The notes under the pieces: generated by a model
What the model saw: only the letters and a program-made list of their open reading frames with translations
The model's database searches: none
Told to the model about the DNA's origin: nothing
Program-made: the position numbers and the translations under genes
Shown: one piece after another, positions 24,720 through 32,779 of the stretch
How positions within the stretch are numbered: the first letter of the stretch is position 1
Layout: every line of letters begins with the position of its first letter
Assembly (NCBI GenBank): GCA_024689085.1
Contig: JAILDT010000068.1
Coordinates: 1-40,616, forward strand
Direction: 5' to 3'
DNA length: 40,616 bases
Source: Clostridia bacterium
Lineage (GTDB): Bacteria > Bacillota > Clostridia > Peptostreptococcales > Anaerovoracaceae

Positions 24720-25722
24720 TTTTCCACTCCCATGTTGGTCTGAATTCCCGGATTGCCACGGCCATGGTCACACCGCCTTCGGACATCTTCCGCACGACCA
24801 CTTCGCCGCCGGCTTTCCGCGCCGCGCTGCGTTCGCAGACGTTGTCAACGCCCGTAACGTTTCTGACCATTTCAGAAGCGCTGAAACTGCCCGGTACCGC
24901 CGCCAGTTCTTCACTGCTGTAGAAATCAATGTCCCAGCCGTGACCGGCGCAGAATTCCAGAAGTCCCGCCTCCTCTTTCTTCAAATCTATCGATGCCGCG
25001 CCGCAGACCGATTCGGTCAGCAGCCCGGTCTCTTTTTTCAGTTTCTCAAGCAAAAGCTCAATGGCTTCTTTCGGGGTGCCTTTGCGGCATCCGATGCCCA
25101 GCACACACACTGGCGGTACGATGTGCAGGGTTTCCGCCTCTTTGCTGAAGGCGTCCATGGTGATATCTGTCCTGCCGCAGGCTGTCTCACTTCCGTCGAG
25201 CACAACGATTCCCTCCGGAATCTCCCCTGCGATGTCCCAGCGGCTCTTGGCTGTAACCGTGCCGCCGCCCAGCAGCGCGCCGGAGATGTTCACAATGCGC
25301 TTCGGTTCCAACAGTCTGCATCCCTGGCGTTTTGACCACTCATCCACCGCGAATACGCCGTTGATATCCGTTGCCGTGGTAATGACGCAGCCTGCGCCGG
25401 TTGCCTTTGCGATCGAACGAGCCAGATCATTGGCGCCGCCCAGATGTCCCGAGAGGATCGGAATGACATTGAGGGCTTTCTCGTCGATGACCACGACTGC
25501 CGGATCCGTCGTCTTATCTGACACGAACGGGGAGATGGCGCGCACCGCGATACCGGCTGCGCCCACAAAAACCAGCCCCTCTTCCCTGCCGAAGTGTTCC
25601 TCTGTCCACTCCGAAAGGCTCAGCGGCTGTCCGCTGCGATACGCTGTGCCGCCCAGTTCGGCAGCCAGCTTCTGCGCCAGTGTATATCCTTGTTCTGAAA
25701 ATGCCAGATACGCCAGTTCCAT
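24712..25722 (-). CDS. cbiG: Cobalt-precorrin-5A hydrolase
   Basis: CbiG opens the delta-lactone of cobalt-precorrin-5A and releases the C20 carbon as acetaldehyde. The 336-residue protein shows the N-terminal part (LVFVGAAGIAVRAI, DPAVVVIDEKALNVIP, LSGHLGGANDLA) and the C-terminal part (VCVLGIGCRKGTPKEAI, then AVPGSFSASEMVRNVTGVDNV with VCERSAARKAGG). It lies four bases after cbiF. Its presence with cbiD and cbiK marks the anaerobic pathway. Confidence 0.95.
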   Translation of the reverse strand: MELAYLAFSEQGYTLAQKLAAELGGTAYRSGQPLSLSEWTEEHFGREEGLVFVGAAGIAVRAISPFVSDKTTDPAVVVIDEKALNVIPILSGHLGGANDLARSIAKATGAGCVITTATDINGVFAVDEWSKRQGCRLLEPKRIVNISGALLGGGTVTAKSRWDIAGEIPEGIVVLDGSETACGRTDITMDAFSKEAETLHIVPPVCVLGIGCRKGTPKEAIELLLEKLKKETGLLTESVCGAASIDLKKEEAGLLEFCAGHGWDIDFYSSEELAAVPGSFSASEMVRNVTGVDNVCERSAARKAGGEVVVRKMSEGGVTMAVAIREFRPTWEWKNE

Positions 25723-25726
25723 TGTT

Positions 25727-26482
25727 TTATTTGCTCGCCTGTCTGAATTCTGTCGTGAACCCCGGGTCGTAGAGCTTACTTCTCTCGTACTTGTCCCCCA
25801 GAAAACCTCCCACCAGAATCAGGGCTGTCTTCGTGATGTTGTTTTCTTTTGCTGCCTTTGCGAGGGTGCTCACGGTGCAGTGAACGACCTTCTCCTCCGG
25901 CCAGGTCGCCTTGTAGACGATTGCCGCCGGTGCGTCCGCATCGTAGCCGCCTTCCATCAGCTCTGCGCTGACCTCTTCCAGAAGGCCCGTGGACAGGAAG
26001 ATGACCATGGTACAGTCGTGCTTCGCAAACTCCTTGATGCTCTCCTTCTCCGGAACCGGCGTCCGGCCTGCCATCCTCGTGATGACCACGCTCTGGCTCA
26101 CGCCAGGCAGCGTGTATTCCGCGTTCAGAGCCGCCGCCGCGCCGCTGAAGGATGATACGCCCGGAATGTCCTCATATTCGATGCCCATCTCGTCCAGCAG
26201 ATCCATCTGCTCGCGAATGGCGCCGTACAGGCTAGCGTCGCCCGTGTGGAGTCTGACTGTATCGAGCCCCTTGGCTTCCGCATCCTTCATGACTTCGATG
26301 ACTTCTTCGAGCGTCATCTCGGCGCTGTTGTAGATTCGGCAGCCCACTTTCGCATACTCCAATAGCGCCGGATTGACCAGGCTTCCCGCGTAGATGATGA
26401 TGTCTGTTTCCTGCAGAAGCCTCGCGCCCCGCATGGTGATGAGATCGGCCGCTCCCGGGCCTGCGCCTACGAAATGAATCAT
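25727..26482 (-). CDS. cbiF: Cobalt-precorrin-4 C11-methyltransferase
   Basis: A 251-residue SAM-dependent methylase acting at C11. Motifs: HFVGAGPGAADLITMRGARLL (in two parts), IIYAGSLVNPALLEY, LHTGDASLYGAIREQ, IPGVSSFSGAAAALNAEYTLP and TRMAGRTPVPE, the last being characteristic of CbiF/CobM. The start overlaps the cbiD stop as ATGA. Confidence 0.96.
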   Translation of the reverse strand: MIHFVGAGPGAADLITMRGARLLQETDIIIYAGSLVNPALLEYAKVGCRIYNSAEMTLEEVIEVMKDAEAKGLDTVRLHTGDASLYGAIREQMDLLDEMGIEYEDIPGVSSFSGAAAALNAEYTLPGVSQSVVITRMAGRTPVPEKESIKEFAKHDCTMVIFLSTGLLEEVSAELMEGGYDADAPAAIVYKATWPEEKVVHCTVSTLAKAAKENNITKTALILVGGFLGDKYERSKLYDPGFTTEFRQASK

Positions 26483-27615
26483 TTGTTGTCCTCCCAGTTC
26501 TTAAGAATGTCTTTCCCTTCTTCCGTGATCCCGAGCTGTCCGTACACATTGGAGAACATGATGGCTCCAATGCGGTAGTTTCCTTTCACTCTGTGCTCCA
26601 GCTTCTCCTGTATGGCGTGCATGATGCTGTTCAGAACCTGTTCCCGGATTCCCGCTTCCTCCAGAAGCTCAATGCAGGCGTCCGTCGTGGCCGCGTCCAT
26701 CAGTTTCAGGCAGGTTTCGGTATCAGCACCGTTCACCGCCGCGTGGGCGCAGAAGACCTCGTTTCTTCCGTCCGCATACTTGGAGTGGGTGTTCATGATG
26801 CCTGCCGCCACCTTGGAGATCTTGCCCACATGGGCAACCAGCAGCACTTCCCTGAACCCCAGACCGGAGATGATGTCCAGTGTTTCTCCGAGAAAGTTCG
26901 AAAACTTCTGGATCGGCACGCCCAGCTGGTCCAGTCCGTTGTCTTCTATAAAATCCTCGCCGTAGTTGCCCGGCGTCAGAATGAGCCGGTCCATTTCATG
27001 CGAAGTCTGTTTCAGTTCTATCTCTATGGTATCCACCAGAGCCTGTTCGCTCATAGGCTCCACGATGCCAGACGTTCCCAGAATCGAGATGCCGCCTTCG
27101 ATGCCCAGCTTCGGATTGAAGGTCTTCGCCGCAGCGTCTTCCCCCTCCGGCACGGATATGATTACGTTGATACCGCCTGTGTAGTCCATGGCGCTGCACA
27201 CCGCCTCGACCGCTGCGCGGATCTGCGCCCGCGGTCCCGAGTTGATGGCAGCGTTGCCCACCGGCTGGTCCAGCCCCGGCTTGGTGACCCGCCCGACGCC
27301 TTTGCCGCCATCAATGGTGATGCCTTCTCCACCTGCTGCCGCATGGGCCCGAATCTCCATGCCGTCCGTGATATCCGAGTCGTCGCCGGCGTCTTTGAAG
27401 ACCGACGCCCAGGCGCCTGTTTCATCGAAGCCCCAGACCTCGATCGGTACGCTGACCGGAAGGCCTTTGGACGTCATCAAGGTCTGCTCGCCAGGATCGG
27501 CATGCGAAAGCAGAGCCCTGGTCGCCGCGGCTGCCGCCAATGCGGCGCAGGTCCCTGTCGTATACCCGTATCTGAGCATCTTTGTTCCGTTGCGGTGATA
27601 GTATTCAAACGCCAC
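26479..27615 (-). CDS. cbiD: Cobalt-precorrin-5B C1-methyltransferase
   Basis: CbiD methylates C1 of the corrin macrocycle. The 378-residue protein shows LRYGYTTGTCAALAAAAA, the SAM/substrate segment VGRVTKPGLDQPVGNAAIN, LGIEGGISILGTSGIVEPMS and LVAHVGKISKVAAGIMNTHS. It starts at GTG (27613-27615), with AGGAG eight bases upstream. It is the first gene of the 15-gene operon, preceded by an unusually long structured leader and a cobalamin riboswitch. Confidence 0.95.
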   Translation of the reverse strand: MAFEYYHRNGTKMLRYGYTTGTCAALAAAAATRALLSHADPGEQTLMTSKGLPVSVPIEVWGFDETGAWASVFKDAGDDSDITDGMEIRAHAAAGGEGITIDGGKGVGRVTKPGLDQPVGNAAINSGPRAQIRAAVEAVCSAMDYTGGINVIISVPEGEDAAAKTFNPKLGIEGGISILGTSGIVEPMSEQALVDTIEIELKQTSHEMDRLILTPGNYGEDFIEDNGLDQLGVPIQKFSNFLGETLDIISGLGFREVLLVAHVGKISKVAAGIMNTHSKYADGRNEVFCAHAAVNGADTETCLKLMDAATTDACIELLEEAGIREQVLNSIMHAIQEKLEHRVKGNYRIGAIMFSNVYGQLGITEEGKDILKNWEDNK

Positions 27616-27662
27616 AGCTGCTGCTCCTTTTAGCCCCTGTTACCCCAGGATAATTTACCATA

Positions 27663-27701
27663 ATCGGCCCAAACCGTCAATTTGACGAGGCCCCGGCCGA
27701 T
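27663..27701 (-). ncRNA. Nested hairpin in the cbiD leader
   Basis: ATCGGCC (27663-27669) and GGCCGAT (27695-27701) pair over seven bases and enclose a CGTCAA/TTGACG hairpin (27675-27687). It lies between the pseudoknot-type element and the cbiD ribosome site. No known RNA family is recognised. Confidence 0.5.
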
Positions 27702-27712
27702 GTGCCCAAAAG

Positions 27713-27782
27713 GCCACCAGAATAAGGAAAAGCAGGTACAGATACACAGGTAAATGGTGGCTCCCTGAGTATCTGTGCCTGC
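27713..27782 (-). ncRNA. Candidate pseudoknotted leader RNA upstream of cbiD
   Basis: Read on the minus strand, arms 27769-27782 and 27732-27745 pair over 14 positions with one mismatch. They continue as CAGG/CCTG (27764-27767 with 27747-27750). The apical loop contains seven bases (27755-27761) perfectly complementary to 27713-27719 downstream, which would give an H-type pseudoknot. The element lies after the cobalamin riboswitch terminator and before the cbiD start. I do not recognise the family. Confidence 0.55.
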
Positions 27783-27804
27783 GGATGAAAAGGCATCTTC
27801 ATGT

Positions 27805-27818
27805 CCGGCTGCAGCCGG
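27805..27818. repeat. 14-bp perfect palindrome after the riboswitch terminator
   Basis: CCGGCTGCAGCCGG is a perfect inverted repeat. In the transcript it would form a short stem just after the U-tract of the terminator. It could be part of the leader structure or a protein site; function is unknown. Confidence 0.5.
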
Positions 27819-27821
27819 TAT

Positions 27822-27848
27822 AAAAAAACGCACTCCTTCTGAGTGCGT
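27822..27848 (-). terminator. Riboswitch terminator before cbiD
   Basis: On the minus strand ACGCACTC/GAGTGCGT arms (27841-27848 and 27828-27835) with a five-base loop are followed by seven U residues (27822-27828). It is a strong intrinsic terminator immediately after the cobalamin aptamer, so corrinoid would stop transcription of the long operon. Confidence 0.88.
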
Positions 27849-27879
27849 ACATAATAAAAAACGCCGCCGTCCTACCTCA

Positions 27880-28060
27880 GAAGACTAACTCAACCAATCT
27901 GACAGGTCTACCGACTTAACCTTTATAACCTACTGAGGCGCCTTCCCAGAGCTCTGGCTCCAGTGACTGCATAATGCGTGCCCGTTCGTCGATATCACGG
28001 TTGCTGAGACACAGTGCCGGATTTTCACCGGCTTCCGAATATTGTCCAGATTTATGTTAT
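27880..28060 (-). ncRNA. Cobalamin riboswitch upstream of cbiD
   Basis: On the minus strand the leader has GGAAGCCGGTGAAAATCCGGC, split into conserved blocks, then CACTGTG, a slightly divergent core AGTCACTGG (around 27959-27967) and GGGAAGGCG. It matches the cobalamin aptamer order and the cbiL riboswitch closely in its 5' half. It shares an 18-base identical segment with the cbiL leader (27868-27885 and 9678-9695). Confidence 0.93.
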
Positions 28061-28095
28061 TGATTTGTGTTCGGGTCCTCTCCGAACCCACTGAT

Positions 28096-28124
28096 ATTGT
28101 ACTTTCCTGAAGGTGTAATGTCAA
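28096..28124 (-). promoter_or_regulatory. Promoter of the 15-gene cobalamin operon
   Basis: Minus-strand -35 TTGACA (28119-28124), 17-base spacer, -10 TACAAT (28096-28101). Transcription would start near 28089, followed by a GTTCGG/CCGAAC hairpin and the aptamer. Confidence 0.85.
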
Positions 28125-28134
28125 TACTTCAGGA
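28105..28134. promoter_or_regulatory. Inverted repeat over the cbiD promoter -35
   Basis: TCCTGAAG (28105-28112) and CTTCAGGA (28127-28134) form a perfect 8-bp inverted repeat with 14 bases between, covering the -35 hexamer. It could be a repressor operator. It is also placed just after the stop of the upstream gene but lacks a U-tract, so a simple terminator is less likely. Confidence 0.45.
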
Positions 28135-28143
28135 CGTCAGTTC

Positions 28144-28719
28144 CTACAATTTCTGAATGGCTTCCACGGCTTTCAGGAACAGCACGCCGTGGTCGAGGAC
28201 CGCGTCGGTCACCATGTCCTGATAGCTGTTTTCCGCCTCCACGAACTCCTCGCCGTAGATCTTGAGCATCACGTCAGCTTTCGGGCTTCTGTTGAATCCG
28301 GCACCCAGGTTTTTGCTGCCGTCGTCCTCGTCCTCCATGATGAGTACCGGGAAGGAATACAAAAGCACCGAACCGTTTTCGTTCTTATCCTCATTGGCCA
28401 GCGCCGCTCTCTCCGCCTCGGTCAGTTCCACGTCGAGCTCCGGCAGATCTGCCACAGCCATCATCAGACCTTCGGTGTACATGCCCACGTGCTCGGTAAT
28501 GAGCTCCGCAAAGGTATGCGCCAGCATGCTGTATTCCTCGCCGAACTCCGGAAATCCTTCAACTTCCAGTTCTGCGATATTGACGCCGATTTCAATGTCC
28601 TGCTCCGGTGTGAGCAGAACATCAAAACGGAATATCTCTTCCACGTCTCCGCCGAATTCCTCGGCCGTCTCGTCTTCCAGTCCGTCGACCATGACGCCCA
28701 GATCTTCAAAAACTCCCAA
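28144..28719 (-). CDS. Acidic protein of unknown function
   Basis: A 191-residue, strongly acidic soluble protein without signal or membrane segment. It contains FDVLLTPEQDIEIGVNIAELEVEG, a segment naming several Asp/Glu-rich beta strands, then VLLYSFPVLIMEDEDDG and a C-terminal helix. No family is recognised. It starts at TTG with AAGGAG seven bases upstream, 23 bases after asnS, and is the last gene before the cobalamin operon promoter, so it is probably co-transcribed with asnS. Confidence 0.65.
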   Translation of the reverse strand: MGVFEDLGVMVDGLEDETAEEFGGDVEEIFRFDVLLTPEQDIEIGVNIAELEVEGFPEFGEEYSMLAHTFAELITEHVGMYTEGLMMAVADLPELDVELTEAERAALANEDKNENGSVLLYSFPVLIMEDEDDGSKNLGAGFNRSPKADVMLKIYGEEFVEAENSYQDMVTDAVLDHGVLFLKAVEAIQKL

Positions 28720-28742
28720 CTCAATTCTCCTTATTGTTTTGC

Positions 28743-30137
28743 TTAGAACTCTGCTGTCTTCGGTGTTCTTGGGAACGGCAGCACGTCGCGGATGTTGCTC
28801 ATGCCGGTCATGTACATGATGATCCGCTCGAATCCGAGTCCATAGCCGGAGTGCACCACGCCGCCGTATTTACGCAGCTCCATGTACCACCAGTAATCTT
28901 CCTCTGTCATGCCCATCTCTTCGATGCGGGCCTTGAGCACGTCGTAACGTTCCTCTCTCTGGGAACCGCCGATGATTTCGCCGACGCCCGGCACCAGCAG
29001 GTCGCAGGCCGCGACGGTCTTACCGTCGTCGTTCAGGCGCATGTAGAAGGCCTTGATGTCTCTTGGATAGTCTGTAACGAAGACCGGCTTCTTGAACACC
29101 TTCTCCGTGATGTATCTCTCGTGCTCTGTCTGCAGGTCGATACCCCACTCTACCGGGTACTCGAATTTCTCACCGCTCTTCTGCAGGATATCAACGGCTT
29201 CCGTGTAGGTAATGCGCGCAAAGTCGGAACTGACGATGTTGTGCAATCTCTCCAGAAGTCCCTTGTCGACGAACTTGTTGAAGAATTCCATCTCCTCCGG
29301 GCACTCGTCCAGCACATACTGGATGATGTACTTGATCATATCCTCGGCGACTTTCATATTGCCTTCCAGATCGCAGAAAGCCATCTCCGGCTCGATCATC
29401 CAGAACTCCGACGCATGGCGCGCGGTAAAGGAATTCTCCGCCCTGAACGTCGGTCCGAAGGTGTAGATATCTCTGAAAGCAAGGGCGAAGGTCTCGCCGT
29501 TCAGCTGTCCGCTGACCGTCAGGTTCGCTTTCTTTCCGAAAAAGTCCTTGCTGTAGTCGATGCTGCCGTCTTCGTTTCTCGGCGGGTTGTTCAGATCCAG
29601 TGTCGTAACCTGGAACATTTCGCCGGCGCCCTCCGCGTCACTTGCTGTGATGATCGGCGTATGGGCGTACACGAAGTTCCTCTCCTGGAAGAACTTGTGG
29701 ATCGCATAGGCTGTGACGGATCTGACTCTGAACACAGCTGAGAATGTATTGGAACGCGGTCTCAGGTGGGCAATCTCACGCAGGAACTCCATGGAATGCC
29801 GCTTCTTCTGGAGCGGGTAATCCGGGTCGGACCCGGCTTCGATCTCGATGGATTTCGCTTTGATCTCAAACGGCTGCTTGGCCTCCGGCGTCAGCACGAA
29901 AGTGCCCGTTACGTTGAGGGCTGCCGCGATCGGCGCTTTTGCGATTTCAGCGTAATTGTCGAGGAAGTCCGCTTCGTAGACCACCTGAACGGACTTGAAG
30001 AAGGAACCGTCGTTAAGTTCAACGAACCCGAACTTGTTAGATCCTCTGTTGGTCCTGATCCAGCCTCTGACTGTCACCTCGCTGTCCGCGTATTTTTCCG
30101 TTTCTCTGAATAACTGTCTTACTAAAACTTCTGCCAT
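28743..30137 (-). CDS. asnS: Asparaginyl-tRNA synthetase
   Basis: A 464-residue class IIb synthetase charging tRNA-Asn. Residues 1-115 are the OB-fold anticodon-binding domain ([21 protein letters not shown]). The catalytic core has [17 protein letters not shown], motif 2 [23 protein letters not shown] (in two pieces) and motif 3 [25 protein letters not shown] is upstream with a longer-than-usual spacer of about 11 bases. It lies 58 bases after a small membrane-protein gene. Confidence 0.96.
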   Translation of the reverse strand: MAEVLVRQLFRETEKYADSEVTVRGWIRTNRGSNKFGFVELNDGSFFKSVQVVYEADFLDNYAEIAKAPIAAALNVTGTFVLTPEAKQPFEIKAKSIEIEAGSDPDYPLQKKRHSMEFLREIAHLRPRSNTFSAVFRVRSVTAYAIHKFFQERNFVYAHTPIITASDAEGAGEMFQVTTLDLNNPPRNEDGSIDYSKDFFGKKANLTVSGQLNGETFALAFRDIYTFGPTFRAENSFTARHASEFWMIEPEMAFCDLEGNMKVAEDMIKYIIQYVLDECPEEMEFFNKFVDKGLLERLHNIVSSDFARITYTEAVDILQKSGEKFEYPVEWGIDLQTEHERYITEKVFKKPVFVTDYPRDIKAFYMRLNDDGKTVAACDLLVPGVGEIIGGSQREERYDVLKARIEEMGMTEEDYWWYMELRKYGGVVHSGYGLGFERIIMYMTGMSNIRDVLPFPRTPKTAEF

Positions 30138-30195
30138 TTTCTAAGCTTCTCCTTTATGAATTCCATGCCATTCTAACACAGCCCCTGCAATAATA

Positions 30196-30612
30196 TCAAC
30201 TGTAGTAGCGTCCATGTTTTGACCTGTTCCTCAGTTTGATGATGCCATGCACAATCAGCCGTATCACTGCGAAAATTGCGAAGAAGAACAGGAACCCGAT
30301 GATGCCGTAGGTAATGTCGCCCTGTTCCATGCTGCCTGTCCCCAGCACGCCCTGCCCGATCTCGATGGCAAAGGTGATCACGATGATGACCGTGAACACG
30401 TAAAAGAACGTGATGAACATGGTATGACCGGTACGCGCCAACCACAGGAACAGCGGGTGCAGGACACAGATCAGTGCCAGTCCGAATATGCCGATCACCA
30501 GAAAGTGCAGTTCCTTGTCCGTGAAGCTTGTCTCAATCGAGTCGTTCCACGACAAGATGAAATAGTGGATGCGGGCAACCAGCCCGGCAATTGCGTATAA
30601 TAGCTGTTCCAT
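30196..30612 (-). CDS. Small integral membrane protein, unknown
   Basis: A 138-residue protein with four predicted membrane helices (about 2-20, 36-58, 62-84 and 98-125) and a basic RNRSKHGRYY tail. No catalytic motif is seen and no family is recognised. The ATG at 30612 is chosen because GAGG lies eight bases upstream; a TTG two codons earlier is too close to that site. It lies between the flavodiiron gene and asnS on the same strand. Confidence 0.7.
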   Translation of the reverse strand: MEQLLYAIAGLVARIHYFILSWNDSIETSFTDKELHFLVIGIFGLALICVLHPLFLWLARTGHTMFITFFYVFTVIIVITFAIEIGQGVLGTGSMEQGDITYGIIGFLFFFAIFAVIRLIVHGIIKLRNRSKHGRYYS

Positions 30613-30651
30613 AATCAATCACCTCTCTGTCTCAATACCGTATCGTGCAAA

Positions 30652-30692
30652 GGCAGACTGCGCTGCCCGGATCTCAGGCTGCACAATCTGCC
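30652..30692 (-). terminator. Possible weak terminator after the flavodiiron gene
   Basis: GGCAGA/TCTGCC arms with further inner pairing (30652-30692) lie 40 bases after the flavodiiron stop, followed by only three U on the minus strand. It could reduce rather than stop read-through. Confidence 0.35.
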
Positions 30693-30735
30693 GTTCGTTT
30701 TCGTATGCTCCCTGAACCCCTTCTGCTGCTTTTGC

Positions 30736-32535
30736 TTAGCCCATTTTTGAGAAGTCTGACGCGCCGTGCTTGCAGAGCGGACAAATGAAGTCCTCCGGAA
30801 GGTCTTCGCCTTCGAATACATATCCGCAGACATCGCATACCCAGCCCTTGACCTCTTCCTGCGGACGAGGCTTGACGTTCTTCTGATAGAAGGTGTACGT
30901 CATGGTGTCCACATCGTTGAGCACCGCGCTCTCGGTGATGTCGCAGAAGAACATCAGGTGGCTTCCCGTATCGACCGTATCGAATACCTTCAGTGACATG
31001 TAGCCGTTGGCGTACTTGTTCAGGTAAGGCAGCCCGTTTCCTGACTTGTCGTAGTGTTCGAAGTCAGCGAACTTGTCCACGTCTCCTCCGGACTGGAATC
31101 CGAAGTGCTGGAAGATCTGGAACGGTGCCTGCTCATTGAGGGTGCAGACATTGAGCACGCCGGTCTTGTTGATGATCTCGCAGGAGTAGTTGGCCTTGTT
31201 GACGCCGACGATGATCCTGCTTGGATCGTTGCTGACCTGGGCAACCGTATTGCCGATGAAGCCGTTGTCCTTCTTGCCGTCATTGGAAGTGATGACGTAG
31301 AGTCCGTAGCCGATCTTGAACAGCGCGGTCGGATCGATCTTCTTCTCTTCCTCTTCAACATCAGGCTTGATGTAGTCAGCTGCCAGCTCTTCGGCCAGCG
31401 CTTTGATCTGCTCCTTGTTCTCTTCGTTCATGGCGGAGAGGATCGAAACCGTGTTCTTGGCGAATGTGATGTCCTTGCTCTTTTCGAACATGCCCTTCAT
31501 TACTCTGGCTGCTGTCGGAGCCCATGAACCGTTCTCGATGAAAGCAACGGTCTTCTTCTGGAAGTTTCTCTCGGTCAGATGATCGATGAACTGCTTCATG
31601 AACGGGAAGATTTCCGAATTGTATGTGGTGGTCGCCAGAACCAGTTTGTCGTATCTGAACGCGTCCTCGACAGCCTCCGCCCAGTCATCTCTGGCCAGGT
31701 CAGTGATCTCAACAGTCGGAACGCCCAGTTCTACCAGCTCGTCGCGGAGCAGCTCTGCCGCCGCCTTGGTATGTCCGTAGACTGATGTGTAGGCGATGAA
31801 GATGCCGTCGCTTTCCGCCAGATAACTGGACCATGTATCGTAGAGTCCGATGTAATATCCCAGATCCTCTTCGAGCATCGGCCCGTGGAGCGGCAGAATC
31901 TTCTCAATGTCCAGCGCAGCCGCTTTCTTGAGAACGGTCTGCACCTGTGGACCGTACTTGCCGACGATGCCGAAGTAGTAACGTCTTGCTTCGCAAGCCC
32001 AGTCTTCGTCAACGTCCAGTGCGCCGAATTTACCGAACCCGTCCGCTGAGAAGAGTACTTTCGCATCGGAATCGTAAGTCATCATGACTTCAGGCCAATG
32101 AACCATCGGTGCGAAAACGAAATTCAGTTTATGTCCGCCCAGATCGAGGAAATCGCCGTTTTCGACTTCCATCACATTCTTGAACTCAAACTCCGGGAAG
32201 AACTGTCCCATCATCTTGAAGGTCTTCTTATTCCCGACGATGACTGCGTTCGGAAATTTCTCCGCAAAAGCCTGAATCGACGCAGAGTGGTCCGGTTCCA
32301 TATGCTGAACGACCAGGAAGTCCGGGGCGTCGCACTTGATGGCAGCATCGATATTCTGCAGCCATTCGTCTGTCTTCGACTGATCGATGGTATCCATGAT
32401 CGCAATTTTTTCACCGATGACTGCGTAGGAATTGTACGCCATGCCGTTCGGTACGATATATTGGCCTTCAAACAGGTCGATATCGTGGTCGTTGGCGCCA
32501 ATGTAAATAATCGAATCTGTGATATTTCTGTTCAT
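30736..32535 (-). CDS. Four-domain flavodiiron protein (flavorubredoxin-type)
   Basis: A 599-residue cytosolic enzyme that reduces oxygen or nitric oxide. Domains: metallo-beta-lactamase-like diiron domain (1-245) with His78, Glu80, Asp82, His83, His146, Asp165 and His217; flavodoxin domain (about 245-395) with FMN loop TSVYGHT (250-256); flavin-reductase-like domain (about 405-550); and C-terminal rubredoxin (about 563-599) with CDVCG (567-570) and CPLC (585-588). The built-in reductase and rubredoxin could pass electrons from NAD(P)H to the diiron site. AAGGAG lies eight bases before ATG. A separate rubredoxin is encoded at 37757-37918. Confidence 0.95.
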   Translation of the reverse strand: MNRNITDSIIYIGANDHDIDLFEGQYIVPNGMAYNSYAVIGEKIAIMDTIDQSKTDEWLQNIDAAIKCDAPDFLVVQHMEPDHSASIQAFAEKFPNAVIVGNKKTFKMMGQFFPEFEFKNVMEVENGDFLDLGGHKLNFVFAPMVHWPEVMMTYDSDAKVLFSADGFGKFGALDVDEDWACEARRYYFGIVGKYGPQVQTVLKKAAALDIEKILPLHGPMLEEDLGYYIGLYDTWSSYLAESDGIFIAYTSVYGHTKAAAELLRDELVELGVPTVEITDLARDDWAEAVEDAFRYDKLVLATTTYNSEIFPFMKQFIDHLTERNFQKKTVAFIENGSWAPTAARVMKGMFEKSKDITFAKNTVSILSAMNEENKEQIKALAEELAADYIKPDVEEEEKKIDPTALFKIGYGLYVITSNDGKKDNGFIGNTVAQVSNDPSRIIVGVNKANYSCEIINKTGVLNVCTLNEQAPFQIFQHFGFQSGGDVDKFADFEHYDKSGNGLPYLNKYANGYMSLKVFDTVDTGSHLMFFCDITESAVLNDVDTMTYTFYQKNVKPRPQEEVKGWVCDVCGYVFEGEDLPEDFICPLCKHGASDFSKMG

Positions 32536-32595
32536 GCAGGATTCTCCTTTTTCTATTACATATGATTTGACATTAACTGCTGATTCACTTCGCTC

Positions 32596-32624
32596 ATTAT
32601 ACTACAAATCTCAGACCGCATAAA
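32596..32624 (-). promoter_or_regulatory. Probable promoter of the flavodiiron gene
   Basis: Minus-strand -10 TATAAT (32596-32601). The best -35 is a weak TTTATG about 18 bases upstream. A regulator or an extended -10 may compensate. Confidence 0.45.
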
Positions 32625-32724
32625 GAACGTAATGTGTAGATTCCGCGGTTTTTTCCATATCAAAGAGCCTTACACGGCAAGGCAGAGATCCATTCTGAAA
32701 TGTTTAAATAATGTATTTTCGCTC

Positions 32725-32753
32725 TTGACTTTTATATTTTAAAGGGTTAGTAT
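32725..32753 (+). promoter_or_regulatory. Promoter of the leucine operon
   Basis: Plus-strand -35 TTGACT (32725-32730), 17-base spacer, -10 TAGTAT (32748-32753), about 30 bases before the T-box RNA. Confidence 0.75.
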
Positions 32754-32779
32754 TGTCAACGTATTCAAATAATCTTTTT

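Noticed and set aside
27616-27833. Small open frames in the cbiD leader, one encoding a hydrophobic YLYLLFLILVAFW peptide.
   Set aside because: All three frames are partly open, the hydrophobic frame lacks a good start codon with a ribosome site, and the region is better explained by long RNA pairings.
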